A stretch of DNA of 64,000 nucleotides from a bacterium (GCA_016124945.1 WGMT01000014.1:27576-91575); one strand, 5' to 3'; counted from the first letter of the stretch, positions 1 through 9,401 are shown. Translations and numbers: made by a program. Notes: generated from the sequence alone by a model not told the origin.

Positions 1-455
1 GTATTGGGGCTGAGCGCATGTTCAATTTGGGCGGTGGTGGTTTTATTGACCGTGCCAACCTCGCGTACAGTTGCGCCGGCAAGTCGAATCATCTGCTCCA
101 ACGGCGCACCGAAGTTGACCACATGGCCCTTCTGAATCACCACCTCGTGTTTCATGCCGCCGGCGTCGGGCAGTTGATGGACGCGACCAATGTTTGCACC
201 TGTCATACAGGCGGCGACGGTTAGGGTGACACCCGCAGCGGAACAGGCCGTAAGTGTGCCTGCTTCGGCGCCACTCCATTCAGCCACCAACTTCCCGGCG
301 CACGCAAAGAGTTCATCCATATCCCAGTGATGACGCAAACCTTCTGCCGCAGCCATGGCGACACCCTCACTGCTGATGGACGTCCCATACATTGTAAGTG
401 GCCCCGACAGGTTAATGACGGGCGTGAGGTTGTATTTCTCGTGTAGAATGCGCAT
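1..455 (-). CDS. SelA-like PLP-dependent ammonia-lyase, N-terminal part (runs off the left edge)
   Basis: The visible 151 codons begin MRILHEKYNLTPVINLSGPL and continue with TACSAAGVTLTVAACMTGAN, the N-terminal pattern of the SelA-like PLP fold shared by D-glucosaminate-6-phosphate ammonia-lyase (DgaE). The gene at 605-1693 is a paralogue: INLSGPLTMYG here matches INASGRMTALG there, and the segment after the alanine-rich helix aligns too. The ATG at 453-455 has an upstream AAAGGG. The PLP lysine would lie beyond the window, so activity cannot be judged. Family membership is secure; the substrate (an amino sugar acid or related 2-amino acid) is inferred. Confidence 0.8.
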   Translation of the reverse strand, partial: MRILHEKYNLTPVINLSGPLTMYGTSISSEGVAMAAAEGLRHHWDMDELFACAGKLVAEWSGAEAGTLTACSAAGVTLTVAACMTGANIGRVHQLPDAGGMKHEVVIQKGHVVNFGAPLEQMIRLAGATVREVGTVNKTTTAQIEHALSPN

Positions 456-513
456 GATGTATCGCCCTTTCTGATTGGGGTATTGAATCTATGCAAGCTA
501 CTCAGGGGTAAGC

Positions 514-580
514 ACCTTCCGGGAAGGGGCATCAGCAACTTTCAGGTGCGCGATATGCATCTGACCCCTTCCCGGAAGGT
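514..580. terminator. Hairpin between the two SelA-like genes
   Basis: Perfect 16-nt arms at 514-529 and 565-580 (ACCTTCCGGGAAGGGG and its complement) are separated by 35 nt. Each arm is itself nearly palindromic, so alternative folds exist. No U-tract follows. It may stop or attenuate transcription between the paralogues, or simply be an intergenic repeat. Confidence 0.45.
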
Positions 581-604
581 TTGCGTATTTAGCGAGAAAA
601 GCAC

Positions 605-1693
605 TTAGCGGGCAAAAAACGCGTGGACACGCTCAATGATCACCGCCACATCTCCATCGCCAAGTGGGCGTGGATCGAACGCGACAATGCCCAGGTTGAC
701 AAGGTGGGTGCGAGGATAGATTGGTGGATTCCCCTTGCGTAGGAATGCAACCAGTTCAGCCGCCTTGCCCGCATCGGTGACAACGCCGGCCCGCTCGATC
801 CCTCGTCCTGCTTCATCAGCCAGACGTTCTGTCTTCACCACTTGGTCAAAGCCTGCCAGCATCTCATCTACTAATTGTGTACATCGCGCCTGTTCGGCCT
901 CAACATTCCGCTGCATATACTTCGCTGTGGCGGTGTAGAGACCAACCAGCGCCTCTTTGCCAATCTTCATGGGGCGCCCAATGCCGGCATTTTGGGCACG
1001 ACACGCTTCAACCAGATCTCGGCGTCCTGCCACAATCCCAGTTGTGGGGCCGCCGATGGCTTTGCCGCCGCTAAATGCCACCAGGTCTGCGCCACTGCCC
1101 GTAAAGCGTACGAGATCTTCTTCGGCCGCGGCGTCGATCAACACAGGCACGTTGTGCGTCTGGCAGAGCGAAATCACCTGCTTCAGCGACAACATCCCCT
1201 TTTGCACCGTATGGTGGGATTGCACGAAGAGAAATGCGGCAACGTTTGGGCCGATTGCGCCGGTGAGGTGTGCTTCGCTGACACTGTTGACAGAACCAAT
1301 TGGATGTGGCTTGCCGCCGGCAATCCGAATAAGCTGTGTAATGTCGGCACCGTAGCTGACCTGATGACCGGCCTGGATCAGGATTGTGTTGGGATAGCCC
1401 ATTGCATCGGGCAGCGCCTGAATGCGGGTGAGGTCCGCGCCCGTGATCGAGGCGGCGACCATCAAAGCGACCCCGGCTGCCGCGCCGGTGGTGATCATGG
1501 AATCTTCCGCACCGATCAACTGTGCAATCTTCGTGCCAACCTGGCGTTGTAGTTGGTCGATGTCCACATAACTGCGGGCTGCCAACGCCATGGCGGCGAT
1601 TACATCTTCATCGAGGGTACTGACACCCAGTGCCGTCATTCGCCCGCTGGCGTTGATCACCCGTTGCACTTCTAATTGTTCAAGAAGATCCAC
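605..1693 (-). CDS. SelA-like PLP-dependent ammonia-lyase (DgaE family)
   Basis: This 362-residue protein has the fold-type I SelA-like layout: INASGRMTALGVSTLDEDV near the N terminus, GAAAGVALMVAASITGADL, the acid/histidine strand VPVLIDAAAEEDL, and the PLP-lysine motif FSGGKAIGGPTTG. The family eliminates ammonia from 2-amino sugar acids such as D-glucosaminate-6-phosphate, giving 2-keto-3-deoxy acids. I chose GTG at 1691-1693 because AAGGGAG precedes it and it lies 4 nt from the stop of the upstream kinase; an upstream in-frame start would overlap the kinase. Kinase and amidohydrolase neighbours suggest a deacetylate-phosphorylate-eliminate route. The exact substrate is unknown. Confidence 0.85.
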   Translation of the reverse strand: MDLLEQLEVQRVINASGRMTALGVSTLDEDVIAAMALAARSYVDIDQLQRQVGTKIAQLIGAEDSMITTGAAAGVALMVAASITGADLTRIQALPDAMGYPNTILIQAGHQVSYGADITQLIRIAGGKPHPIGSVNSVSEAHLTGAIGPNVAAFLFVQSHHTVQKGMLSLKQVISLCQTHNVPVLIDAAAEEDLVRFTGSGADLVAFSGGKAIGGPTTGIVAGRRDLVEACRAQNAGIGRPMKIGKEALVGLYTATAKYMQRNVEAEQARCTQLVDEMLAGFDQVVKTERLADEAGRGIERAGVVTDAGKAAELVAFLRKGNPPIYPRTHLVNLGIVAFDPRPLGDGDVAVIIERVHAFFAR

Positions 1694-1697
1694 CGAA

Positions 1698-3098
1698 TCA
1701 CTCCCTTTGTGAAACAAGGCCCCGATAGAACGCAGCCGCTTCTTCGTCCGGCTGCACAACTGGCCCTGATAACGTCATGGCGTTCATGGCATCATCCACG
1801 CTGATATACCAACGTGCGGCCACAGCCGCCGTGATCCCGGCCCCCATCACGCCTGCTTCGGCATAGCCGATTTCAATAGGTTGATTAAGTACAGAAGCCA
1901 ATACCTTAAGCAGTGAACGATTGTGAGACGCCCCACCTGTTGCCACAAAACGGCGCGGCTTTGCCCCATCTTGCTTTGCTCGTTCCACCAATGCCAATAC
2001 GCCGAACGCGATGGATTCTAACATGGCGCGATAGATAGCGCCTTTGGCATAGCCTGCATTTTGTGCCTCTTGCACTGACTGCGTTAACGCTTCTGCCTGT
2101 TGCGGCAGGATGACCCGAGAAATCGTCAACCCATCTGCGCCCGCTGGGACGGTATCGGCCAGTAAGCCAAGTTGGTGATGGCGTTGGCCAATGTCGGTCC
2201 CTTCGGCATAAAGGATTTCGGCAACAAGGTCCAACTGTGGCGCAGCCGTAGGCACATTGTTTACCCAGGCCCACTGCTCTGGGACAATGAGATAGGAGAA
2301 GCAGCCGGAGGTGAGTCTTGCTCCTGTCACGGCGCGGAAGACGAAATTTGTGCCCAGCGTTAAGCAAGCGTCACCGGTATCGACAGCCCGCAGCCCCAGG
2401 TTGGCAGCGGCGCCGTCGTGTAGGCCGACGGCCACCGGTATGCCCGGCTCGAATGCCAAAGCAGATGCGGCCGTGGCTGTCAGCCCGCCGGCAATCTGCC
2501 AGGGTTCGTCCACTTTCGGGAAGGCACTATGTGGCAATCCTGACAATGTCACAATTTCCGGTGGCCACTCGTTCAAACCGGGGCCTGTCGTCGGATCGGT
2601 GACCCACTCGCCTGTCATGCGGTAGACGAGATAGTCGCGCAGCGCGCCCGTCAAGCGAATGTTGCGCCAGGCGGTCGGTCGTTCCTCTTTCAGCCTGTGT
2701 AGCAGGCCGCCAAACCGTACGGCGTAACCATACGCAAAGGGATCCTGCTTTCCCCATACGTCTGTGCTATACGCGCGAATCACTTCCGGCGAATGCTTCA
2801 GCGCGCCATAATCCCAAGCCGGTAAACTCTCTTGCCCATCGTGGTTGATGGCGACGCCAACCAGATTCCGGCAAGAAATGGCAATCGCAGCAGGCTGCAT
2901 AGGACAGTCCAAATTACGACCGGCTGCACAGACGGCATCGCAGAAGGCTCCCCAAAACGCTTCAAGCGTTTGATGTTCGGTCGGCTGAATGTCGCGCGTA
3001 AAGGACCTACCCTCGGCAATAATCCGGCCTTGCCGATTCAGGTAGGCTGCTTTGCACCACGTCGAACCCATATCAACTGCAAGGACATACTCACGCAT
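1698..3098 (-). CDS. FGGY-family carbohydrate kinase
   Basis: The 466-residue protein starts MREYVLAVDMGSTWCKAAYL, the phosphate-1 loop of the FGGY/ASKHA fold. It has the catalytic aspartate region VAVGLHDGAAANLGL and the C-terminal adenosine motif FVATGGASHNRSLLKVLAS. Members phosphorylate sugars, sugar acids or polyols (xylulose, gluconate, glycerol). The ATG at 3096-3098 overlaps the stop of the upstream amidohydrolase by 8 nt, indicating translational coupling. Its place between amidohydrolases and a DgaE-like lyase suggests it phosphorylates a sugar acid released by deacetylation. Substrate specificity cannot be read from sequence. Confidence 0.87.
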   Translation of the reverse strand: MREYVLAVDMGSTWCKAAYLNRQGRIIAEGRSFTRDIQPTEHQTLEAFWGAFCDAVCAAGRNLDCPMQPAAIAISCRNLVGVAINHDGQESLPAWDYGALKHSPEVIRAYSTDVWGKQDPFAYGYAVRFGGLLHRLKEERPTAWRNIRLTGALRDYLVYRMTGEWVTDPTTGPGLNEWPPEIVTLSGLPHSAFPKVDEPWQIAGGLTATAASALAFEPGIPVAVGLHDGAAANLGLRAVDTGDACLTLGTNFVFRAVTGARLTSGCFSYLIVPEQWAWVNNVPTAAPQLDLVAEILYAEGTDIGQRHHQLGLLADTVPAGADGLTISRVILPQQAEALTQSVQEAQNAGYAKGAIYRAMLESIAFGVLALVERAKQDGAKPRRFVATGGASHNRSLLKVLASVLNQPIEIGYAEAGVMGAGITAAVAARWYISVDDAMNAMTLSGPVVQPDEEAAAFYRGLVSQRE

Positions 3099-4230
3099 GG
3101 CTCGGCTGTTTGACAATGCGACCTGCCCGAATCGTATAGCGCACGTCGAGATGTCGGCGGCCAATCTCTTTGCGCCGCTCACTGTCGATAAAGTCAAACT
3201 CGCCCTCGATGACACGGAAGATTGTGATGTCTGCGTCTCGGTTGGCGGCCAATGAGCCTAACGCATGCTCGCGGTGGATCAGTTGCGCCGGTGACAGCGT
3301 GCTCAAGCGAATGACTTCGCCTAGATCGAGCCCAAGGTGCAAGAACTTGGCCATGGTCGTTGCCATATTGCAGACTGGGCTTTTCAGGTTTTTGGCGTGA
3401 ATGTCGGTGGAAATGGCATGCAGCGGTAGGCCGGCGTCCAGCGCATGGCGCGCCGTCTCAAACGAAAAGCTGGCGGAACCATGTCCGATGTCGAATTTCA
3501 CCCCCCGATCCACCGCAGCCCGCGTTTCGGGAAGTGGTTTCTGATCGCGCCCCAGCAAGCCGCCAAACTTGCCATGCCAGCAATGGGTGACAATGTCCCC
3601 TTCACCAAGCAGATTTAGGACTTCATCGACCACCGGTGGCGCGTTGCCGATGTGGACCATCAAGCCCGTGCCCGAAAGGCGCGCCGCCTGACGCGCCAGC
3701 TTAACTGGTGTGATGCCCAGGTTGCCACAGTGTGTTTGGCTGGCCAGCACTTTGATTCCCACGCAGTAACCGGCCGCAGCTTCCTTCTCTGCTAATGGAA
3801 TGGTGATGCCCTGGCTGAAGTTGTCCCAATCGCCATGCCGCGGGCCGACAGCGGGCATCAGCGACACGTTCAAGAAGGCCAATACCCGCGTTGTGGCCAC
3901 CTTGATCACTTCTTCGCGGAAGGTTCGCCAGGTGATGGCCCCTGAAGTGCCGGCATCGACCACTGTGGTGACGCCTGTGGCAATGCCTGCATCGTCATCC
4001 GGATCGACGCCGGCAAGACCTGCACCGGCGAAGACATGAGTATGTAGGTCGATCCATCCAGGACTTGCCACACAGCCTGTGGCGTCGATGATCTCGGTGC
4101 TTTCTACGGCTGCGTAGTCACCGATGCCCACAATCTTGCCTTCATGTACAAGAATGTCGGCGATCTTGTCCATCTGTTGGGCTGGATCAATGACACGTGC
4201 GTTGCGAATGACCAGGTCATAGAGAGACAT
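3091..4230 (-). CDS. Amidohydrolase/deacetylase-family metallohydrolase (copy 1)
   Basis: A 379-residue amidohydrolase of the group often found beside SelA-like lyases (EF_0837/AHA_3915 type). Metal-binding motifs are visible in order: GWIDLHTHVFAG (HxH), GIKVLASQTHCGN with the likely bridging lysine, LMVHIGNAPP, VTHCWHGKFGG, and the catalytic aspartate in AISTDIHAKN. It probably hydrolyses an N-acyl or cyclic amide bond on an amino acid or sugar acid. The ATG at 4228-4230 overlaps the end of the second copy by 14 nt; the stop overlaps the kinase start. It is closely similar to the next gene throughout. Confidence 0.85.
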   Translation of the reverse strand: MSLYDLVIRNARVIDPAQQMDKIADILVHEGKIVGIGDYAAVESTEIIDATGCVASPGWIDLHTHVFAGAGLAGVDPDDDAGIATGVTTVVDAGTSGAITWRTFREEVIKVATTRVLAFLNVSLMPAVGPRHGDWDNFSQGITIPLAEKEAAAGYCVGIKVLASQTHCGNLGITPVKLARQAARLSGTGLMVHIGNAPPVVDEVLNLLGEGDIVTHCWHGKFGGLLGRDQKPLPETRAAVDRGVKFDIGHGSASFSFETARHALDAGLPLHAISTDIHAKNLKSPVCNMATTMAKFLHLGLDLGEVIRLSTLSPAQLIHREHALGSLAANRDADITIFRVIEGEFDFIDSERRKEIGRRHLDVRYTIRAGRIVKQPSHA

Positions 4231-5386
4231 GGGGCATGGTCTCCTCATCGTCTGTCGGTTCCAGGACAACTGCGCCACCTAAAACGGTGTAGTCGACCAC
4301 AAAGTTGCGGTCGGCGATCTCCGTCTTGCGTTCTGCATCGGTCAATGGGAATTGGCCTTCGACTAAGTGAAAGAGGGTAATGTCGGCGCGGCGCCCAGGT
4401 TCCAGTGAACCGACTTCGTGATCTTTGTGCATCAGTTGGGCCGGCGACAGCGTGCTCAGCCGGATCACTTCAGGCAGATCGAAGCCCAGGTGCAAGAACT
4501 TGGCCATGGTAGTGGCCATGTTATAGACAGGTCCCTTGACGTTGCCGCCGTGAATGTCTGTGGAAATGGCATGTACAGGCAGACCGGCGTCCATGGCATA
4601 GCGTGCAGTATCGTAGGCGAAACTGGATTGTCCGTGGGCAATGTCGAACTTGACGCCACGTTCGACGGCAGCCCAGGTTTCGGGCAGCGGCTTCTTGTCG
4701 CGTCCTAGCAGACCGCCGTAGACGCCCTTCCAGCAGTGTGTCAGGATGTCGCCCTCGTCCATAAGTTCCAGTACGTCTTCGATAATCGGTGGCGCTTCCC
4801 CCAGGTGGACCATCAGGCCCGTCCCCGACAGGCGGGATGCCTGGCGCGCCAGTTGCATGGGGATGATGCCCAGGTTGCCACAGTGACGCTGGCTTGCCAG
4901 CACCTTGATGCCGAGGCAAAGTCCTCTTGCCGCTTCCGCTTCGGCCAGTTGGATCGTTGTGCCCTGGCTGAAATTGTCCCAACTGCCGTGGCGTGGACCT
5001 CGACTGGGCATGAGGGAAACGTTGAGATAGGCATACACGCGGGTCTGAGAGCGTTCAACCACGTACTGGCGAAACGCCTTCCACGTGCCCGCGCCGGATG
5101 AGCCGGCATCGACGACAGTGGTGACGCCGGTGGCAATGCCTGCCTGCGTATCGGCGTCGACACCGCCTGAAGTGACTGCTCCGTCAAAGACATGCACATG
5201 CAGATCAATCCAGCCTGGGCTTGCTGTCAATCCTTGGGCGTCGATGATGCGGTCGGCAGTGTCACTGGCATAGTCGCTCACGCCGACAATTCGTCCGTCC
5301 TTGACGGCGATGTCGTGGATGCCGTCGATATTTTGGGCCGGGTCGATCACCCGCGCCCCTCTGATGAGCAGATCGTGGTGTGCCAT
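4217..5386 (-). CDS. Amidohydrolase/deacetylase-family metallohydrolase (copy 2)
   Basis: A 389-residue tandem paralogue of the previous gene with the same motif series: GWIDLHVHVFDG, GIKVLASQRHCGN, LMVHLGEAPP, LTHCWKGVYGG and AISTDIHGGN. The ATG at 5384-5386 begins MAHHDLLIRGARVIDPAQ, matching MSLYDLVIRNARVIDPAQ of copy 1; AGAGG lies immediately upstream. It sits 50 nt after a DppC-type permease, so the transporter and hydrolases look like one operon. The pair likely arose by tandem duplication. Separate substrate roles are possible but not visible. Confidence 0.85.
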   Translation of the reverse strand: MAHHDLLIRGARVIDPAQNIDGIHDIAVKDGRIVGVSDYASDTADRIIDAQGLTASPGWIDLHVHVFDGAVTSGGVDADTQAGIATGVTTVVDAGSSGAGTWKAFRQYVVERSQTRVYAYLNVSLMPSRGPRHGSWDNFSQGTTIQLAEAEAARGLCLGIKVLASQRHCGNLGIIPMQLARQASRLSGTGLMVHLGEAPPIIEDVLELMDEGDILTHCWKGVYGGLLGRDKKPLPETWAAVERGVKFDIAHGQSSFAYDTARYAMDAGLPVHAISTDIHGGNVKGPVYNMATTMAKFLHLGFDLPEVIRLSTLSPAQLMHKDHEVGSLEPGRRADITLFHLVEGQFPLTDAERKTEIADRNFVVDYTVLGGAVVLEPTDDEETMPHVSL

Positions 5387-5436
5387 CCTCTTGTGATCCT
5401 TTGTGTGAAGCTTTGCGGTTGTCTGAAGAAGTCTCT

Positions 5437-6342
5437 CTATCGTCCTCGAAGCCGTGGATCGAGTGCATCGCGTAGCCCGTCGCCAAACAGGTTGGCGCCG
5501 AAGACCACCAGCACAATGGCCAGACCGGGGAAGATGGTGATCCACCACGCCTGCCGAACGACGATCTGTCCTTCGGCCAGCATGTTTCCCCAACTGGGCC
5601 ATTGTGGATTGCCACCCACACCCACAAACGAGAGCGCCGCTTCGGCCAGCACCGCCAGCGCGAAGATGTATGAAGCTTGGGTGATCAGCGGTGAAACGAT
5701 GTTGGGAAAAATGTGACGGCTGAGGATACGGCTGTCGCTGGAACCAATGGCACGGGCGGCTTCAATGTACATTTCTTCACGCGCCACCAATACCGAACTG
5801 CGCGCCACACGTGCAACTCGTGGCGAAAAGACAATGGTGAGGGCAATGATCACGTTCTGCACAGAAGGGCCGAGAATGCCCATGAGCACAATTGCGAAAA
5901 TAATCGACGGGAAGGCCATTAGCGCGTCCATGACACGCATGATTACTGCATCGAGCCGCCGATAGTATCCGCTGATCAGGCCCAGGAAGAGGCCGATGGC
6001 GATTGAGAACAACCCCACCGACATGCCCACCCCAAGCGAAAGCCGCGCCCCGTAGAAGACACGAGAAGCCACATCGCGGCCAAATTGATCGCTGCCCAGC
6101 GGGAACTCCACCGAAGGTGCTTCTAAACTATTTCTCACATCCAGCTTTAATGGATCACGTGGCGAAATCAGCGGTGCAGCCAGTGCGATCAAGAAGAATA
6201 CCAAAACGAAGAGGGCACCCACAACCGCCGTCCGATTCTGGAAGAGTAACCAGATCCAATGACGGTGTTTGCGGCGGGCTTGAGAGGAATTTACGACATC
6301 GGGTGAGGCGGCCGTTGGCTTAAGGGTTGCTTGCCTATTCAT
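5437..6342 (-). CDS. Dpp/Opp-type ABC transporter permease (DppC-like)
   Basis: This 301-residue inner-membrane permease has the DppC signature: a cytoplasmic N-terminal stretch, first helix at GALFVLVFFLIALAAPLI, the FPLGSDQFGRDVASRVFYG segment, and the EAA coupling loop EAARAIGSSDSRILSRHI for the ATPase. It ends DALDPRLRGR, typical of the family. The ATG at 6340-6342 overlaps the DppB-like stop by 8 nt. With the partner permease and the binding protein at 7391-9109 it forms an importer, but no ATPase genes follow; amidohydrolases do instead. Confidence 0.92.
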   Translation of the reverse strand: MNRQATLKPTAASPDVVNSSQARRKHRHWIWLLFQNRTAVVGALFVLVFFLIALAAPLISPRDPLKLDVRNSLEAPSVEFPLGSDQFGRDVASRVFYGARLSLGVGMSVGLFSIAIGLFLGLISGYYRRLDAVIMRVMDALMAFPSIIFAIVLMGILGPSVQNVIIALTIVFSPRVARVARSSVLVAREEMYIEAARAIGSSDSRILSRHIFPNIVSPLITQASYIFALAVLAEAALSFVGVGGNPQWPSWGNMLAEGQIVVRQAWWITIFPGLAIVLVVFGANLFGDGLRDALDPRLRGR

Positions 6343-7282
6343 ATCGTACCCTTGGATCGAGGACACCGTAGAACAGATCGACGATGAGATTGGCAAAAAT
6401 GTAGATGAGGGCCGTGATCAAGATGATCCCCTGCATGACTGGGTAGTCGCGCCGGGCAACGGAGTTGATCAGCAGCCTCCCTGCGCCAGGGACATTGAAG
6501 ACAATCTCAATAATCACTGTGCCACTCGTCAAATTGGCGATGAGCAACCCGATGACGGTCAGTGGCGCGATCATAGCATTGCGCAAAGCATGACTGTAGA
6601 TGACGCGTCGCTCGCCTAATCCTTTGGATCGGGCTGTGCGCACATAATCTTGATTTAACACATCTAGCATGCTTGACCGTACCATCCTGGCAAGGAAGGC
6701 GGCGTTTGATGCACCGATGGCGATACCAGGTAGAATCAGGTAGCGAAGGGCCGAGAATCCGCCGTTCTGTATGCTGACAAAACCCGATGGCGGAAACAGG
6801 GGGAAGTAGATCGACAAGGCCATAACCAGCAGCACACCCAGCCAGAAATTGGGGATTGAGAGGCCGACAATAGCCAGGGACATCAGCGTGCGGTCAAACC
6901 AACTATTGTGTTTCACTGCCGCAATCACACCCAATGGAATGCCCATCAGGATCGACAAGAAACCACCCACCGCAGCGAGCAGCAGCGTAGGCTGCGCCCG
7001 CTGCAAAATCATTTCTAGAACAGGCTGACCCTGTACAATCGAATTGCCCAAGTTGCCCTGCAAGAAGACCTGCCCTGCCCAGCGCAAGAACTGAAGCGGT
7101 ATCGGGTCATCCAGGCCCATAGACGCTCGAATACGCGCGACTTCTTCCGGCGTTGCGTCGGGTCCGGCCACCACAGCCGCCGGATCGCCAGGTGTCAGCC
7201 GAACTAGTGTGAAGGCGATCAACGCAATCAGAAAGACCAGTGGCAATAAAGACACCAAGCGACGTACAAGATATCGGTTCAA
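6335..7282 (-). CDS. Dpp/Opp-type ABC transporter permease (DppB-like)
   Basis: A 315-residue DppB-like permease: NRYLVRRLVSLLPLVFLI at the start, FTLVRLTPGDPAAVVAGP, MGLDDPIPLQFLRW, and the EAA-type loop RTARSKGLGERRVIYSHALR. It ends DLFYGVLDPRVRYE as expected. I chose TTG at 7280-7282 because AGGTGG lies five bases upstream and family members begin with this arginine-rich first helix; a longer version starting at 7333 is possible. It lies 109 nt downstream of its binding protein and overlaps the DppC-like gene. Confidence 0.9.
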   Translation of the reverse strand: MNRYLVRRLVSLLPLVFLIALIAFTLVRLTPGDPAAVVAGPDATPEEVARIRASMGLDDPIPLQFLRWAGQVFLQGNLGNSIVQGQPVLEMILQRAQPTLLLAAVGGFLSILMGIPLGVIAAVKHNSWFDRTLMSLAIVGLSIPNFWLGVLLVMALSIYFPLFPPSGFVSIQNGGFSALRYLILPGIAIGASNAAFLARMVRSSMLDVLNQDYVRTARSKGLGERRVIYSHALRNAMIAPLTVIGLLIANLTSGTVIIEIVFNVPGAGRLLINSVARRDYPVMQGIILITALIYIFANLIVDLFYGVLDPRVRYE

Positions 7283-7390
7283 CGTCCACCTCGTATCGAT
7301 TGGCCGAAGAGTTGGAGATGTGAGTGGGGGCAAAGACCATCCCAGACACGGTTCCGTGTCTGGAATGGTCTACCAAGTTTGCACAGAGGC

Positions 7391-9109
7391 TTAACTGGCG
7401 AGCCAGACGTTCCACACCATGAAATCTGGGCGGTCCGTAAATCCCTGAACTTCGGCCCGAACGGCGCGGAATGCGTAGCGTTCCCCAAACTGAATGTAGG
7501 GAACCTCCTCGTAGAATGCGCGCTGGAGATCGACCCAAAGCTCCTTGCGTTTGTCTTGATCGGTTTCGGTAATGAGGCTTGCGTAAGCACCAGTGACACC
7601 GGGCGATGTTGTCCAACCGGGCCAGTTAGAGGTATAGGCGGAGGTGCCAAGCGGATCGCCTGCAAAGCCGATGCCCGTGCTGAAAATTTCATAGGCATCG
7701 GGGTCGCTACGATTTGTTACGACTGTGGGCCAGTCGGAGACGACTAACTCTACGTTAAGCCCTGCTTCTGCCCACTGCTGGGTGGCGATTAGGGCGCTAC
7801 GATACATGTAATCGAAGTCGCGTGTTGTGATCCACCGCAATGGTTCACCATCGTAGTCGGTTTCCGCAATCAGTTGGCGCGCTTTTTCAAGATCACGTGT
7901 TTCGTATAGCTCTTTGCCTTCTTCTGTGTACCAGAAGGCCCACTCTGGGCCGGCCAAAGAAGCAAAGGCGCCGTAGAATTCGGGATTGTCCACTGTGCCG
8001 GCCATGACCTCAAACGCGTCTGTTGCTGCCAACGCCGCCTGACGTAACTTCTGATCGGCGAATGGACCTTTCTGCTTGTTGAACACACCAACCGCTTTGG
8101 AGCCGGGCTTGATCACAAACGGGATCAGGTTTTGATCGCTTACAACCTGCTCGTACTGAGCCGGAGAGAGGTCGTAGGCGATGTGATATTCGCCTGCAAT
8201 GAGGCCGTTTAGGCGTGTGGTTGCATCGGGAACTGGGATGAACTCAATGACGCCGGCATAAGCATGACGCCGTCCACCGCGACCGTCAATGGGTTCGTCG
8301 CGGGCGGAATAATCCTCGAATCGTTCCATCACCACAGAGCGATCGAGCACCCATTCAGTGACCTTATAGGGCCCGGTACCGATGGCATCGGCAATTTCTG
8401 TAATCTGGCTATCGGGATTCTCTTCTACGGACTCATCGTAGTACTTCTCAACGATTTCTGAAGGCAGAACCCCGAAGAGGCCACCATAATGACCGATCCC
8501 GTACAAGAAGCCGCCGTTCGGCTCAGAAAAGACGATCTCGATCGTGTGATCGTCCAGGGCTGTAATGCTTTCACTCGCCGCCAGCAAAGACGAACCACGC
8601 TGTGTCATACGTTGCCAACGTAGCATCGAAGCCAGTACGTCTTCTGACGTCATGACCTTGCCATTGTGGAAATTGACACCCTGCCGCAACTGAATTGTGA
8701 AGACTGTACCGTCTTCGGAAACGTCCATACCTTCGGCCAAATCGGGAATGTAGATATTCCCTTCGCCCATGGTGAAAAGGTATTCATAGACATGGCCCAT
8801 TACATCGCGGTTGATGTTCGGCGTCCCCCACATCAGGTCTAGTGAGGCAAGGTCGCTGTTCAGCGCAACGATTAATTTATCAAAACGTTGTGCGCTTTCA
8901 GATCCTGTCTGCGCCACTGGTGCCGCATCAGAACCTGCCGGCGCTGTGGTTGTTGCCCCTGGTTCAACTGTAGCACAGGCGCTTAGCATGCTGGCCACGG
9001 CCGGCGCTGTTAACCCAAGTGCAAAGGCCCGTTTCATAAACTCACGCCTGTTCAATTGCCCTGTGGATTTCTGCCGCATCAGTTGGTGTATATTGAGATA
9101 ATTCACCAT
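7391..9109 (-). CDS. ABC transporter substrate-binding lipoprotein, peptide/opine type (SBP_bac_5)
   Basis: A 572-residue family 5 solute-binding protein. Residues 20-27 read NRREFMKR, a twin-arginine-like motif, followed by a hydrophobic stretch and lipobox LSAC with Cys45, so a membrane-anchored lipoprotein is likely. The mature part opens with KLIVALNSDLASLDLMW and contains LRQGVNFHNGKVMTSEDVL, the family 5 core. The ATG at 9107-9109 has AGGGG upstream. It is the first gene of the leftward operon with two permeases and the amidohydrolases, so its ligand may be an amide, peptide or ureide they hydrolyse. Confidence 0.92.
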   Translation of the reverse strand: MVNYLNIHQLMRQKSTGQLNRREFMKRAFALGLTAPAVASMLSACATVEPGATTTAPAGSDAAPVAQTGSESAQRFDKLIVALNSDLASLDLMWGTPNINRDVMGHVYEYLFTMGEGNIYIPDLAEGMDVSEDGTVFTIQLRQGVNFHNGKVMTSEDVLASMLRWQRMTQRGSSLLAASESITALDDHTIEIVFSEPNGGFLYGIGHYGGLFGVLPSEIVEKYYDESVEENPDSQITEIADAIGTGPYKVTEWVLDRSVVMERFEDYSARDEPIDGRGGRRHAYAGVIEFIPVPDATTRLNGLIAGEYHIAYDLSPAQYEQVVSDQNLIPFVIKPGSKAVGVFNKQKGPFADQKLRQAALAATDAFEVMAGTVDNPEFYGAFASLAGPEWAFWYTEEGKELYETRDLEKARQLIAETDYDGEPLRWITTRDFDYMYRSALIATQQWAEAGLNVELVVSDWPTVVTNRSDPDAYEIFSTGIGFAGDPLGTSAYTSNWPGWTTSPGVTGAYASLITETDQDKRKELWVDLQRAFYEEVPYIQFGERYAFRAVRAEVQGFTDRPDFMVWNVWLAS

Positions 9110-9330
9110 TTCTGATCCCCTTTCCTTACTTCGTTATGAATGGATGTGAAATACGCATGCAGAGGCGTAAAGCCTCTTCTCAGTGTTGGTGAGTTTGTAT
9201 GGATGTCGTATCACGTGCCACTACAAACGGGGGATTCTGTTTGTAGCCACTCAATCTACAGGCTGGTGCGAGTGAATCGGTTTAGTTGGCGGTAGGATAT
9301 TCTGAAAACGATTGTCTAGAGGTGGAAAAC

Positions 9331-9360
9331 AGTATAGCATAGCAATAAAAGAGGGGGCAA
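9331..9360 (-). promoter_or_regulatory. Predicted sigma-70-type promoter for the leftward Dpp operon
   Basis: On the minus strand TTGCCC (9355-9360) and TATACT (9331-9336) are separated by 18 nt. This would give a leader of about 215 nt before the binding-protein ATG at 9109. Confidence 0.45.
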
Positions 9361-9401
9361 CCGATGAAAATCTGCCTACAGGCCTGCAAAAGATATTGTG
9401 C

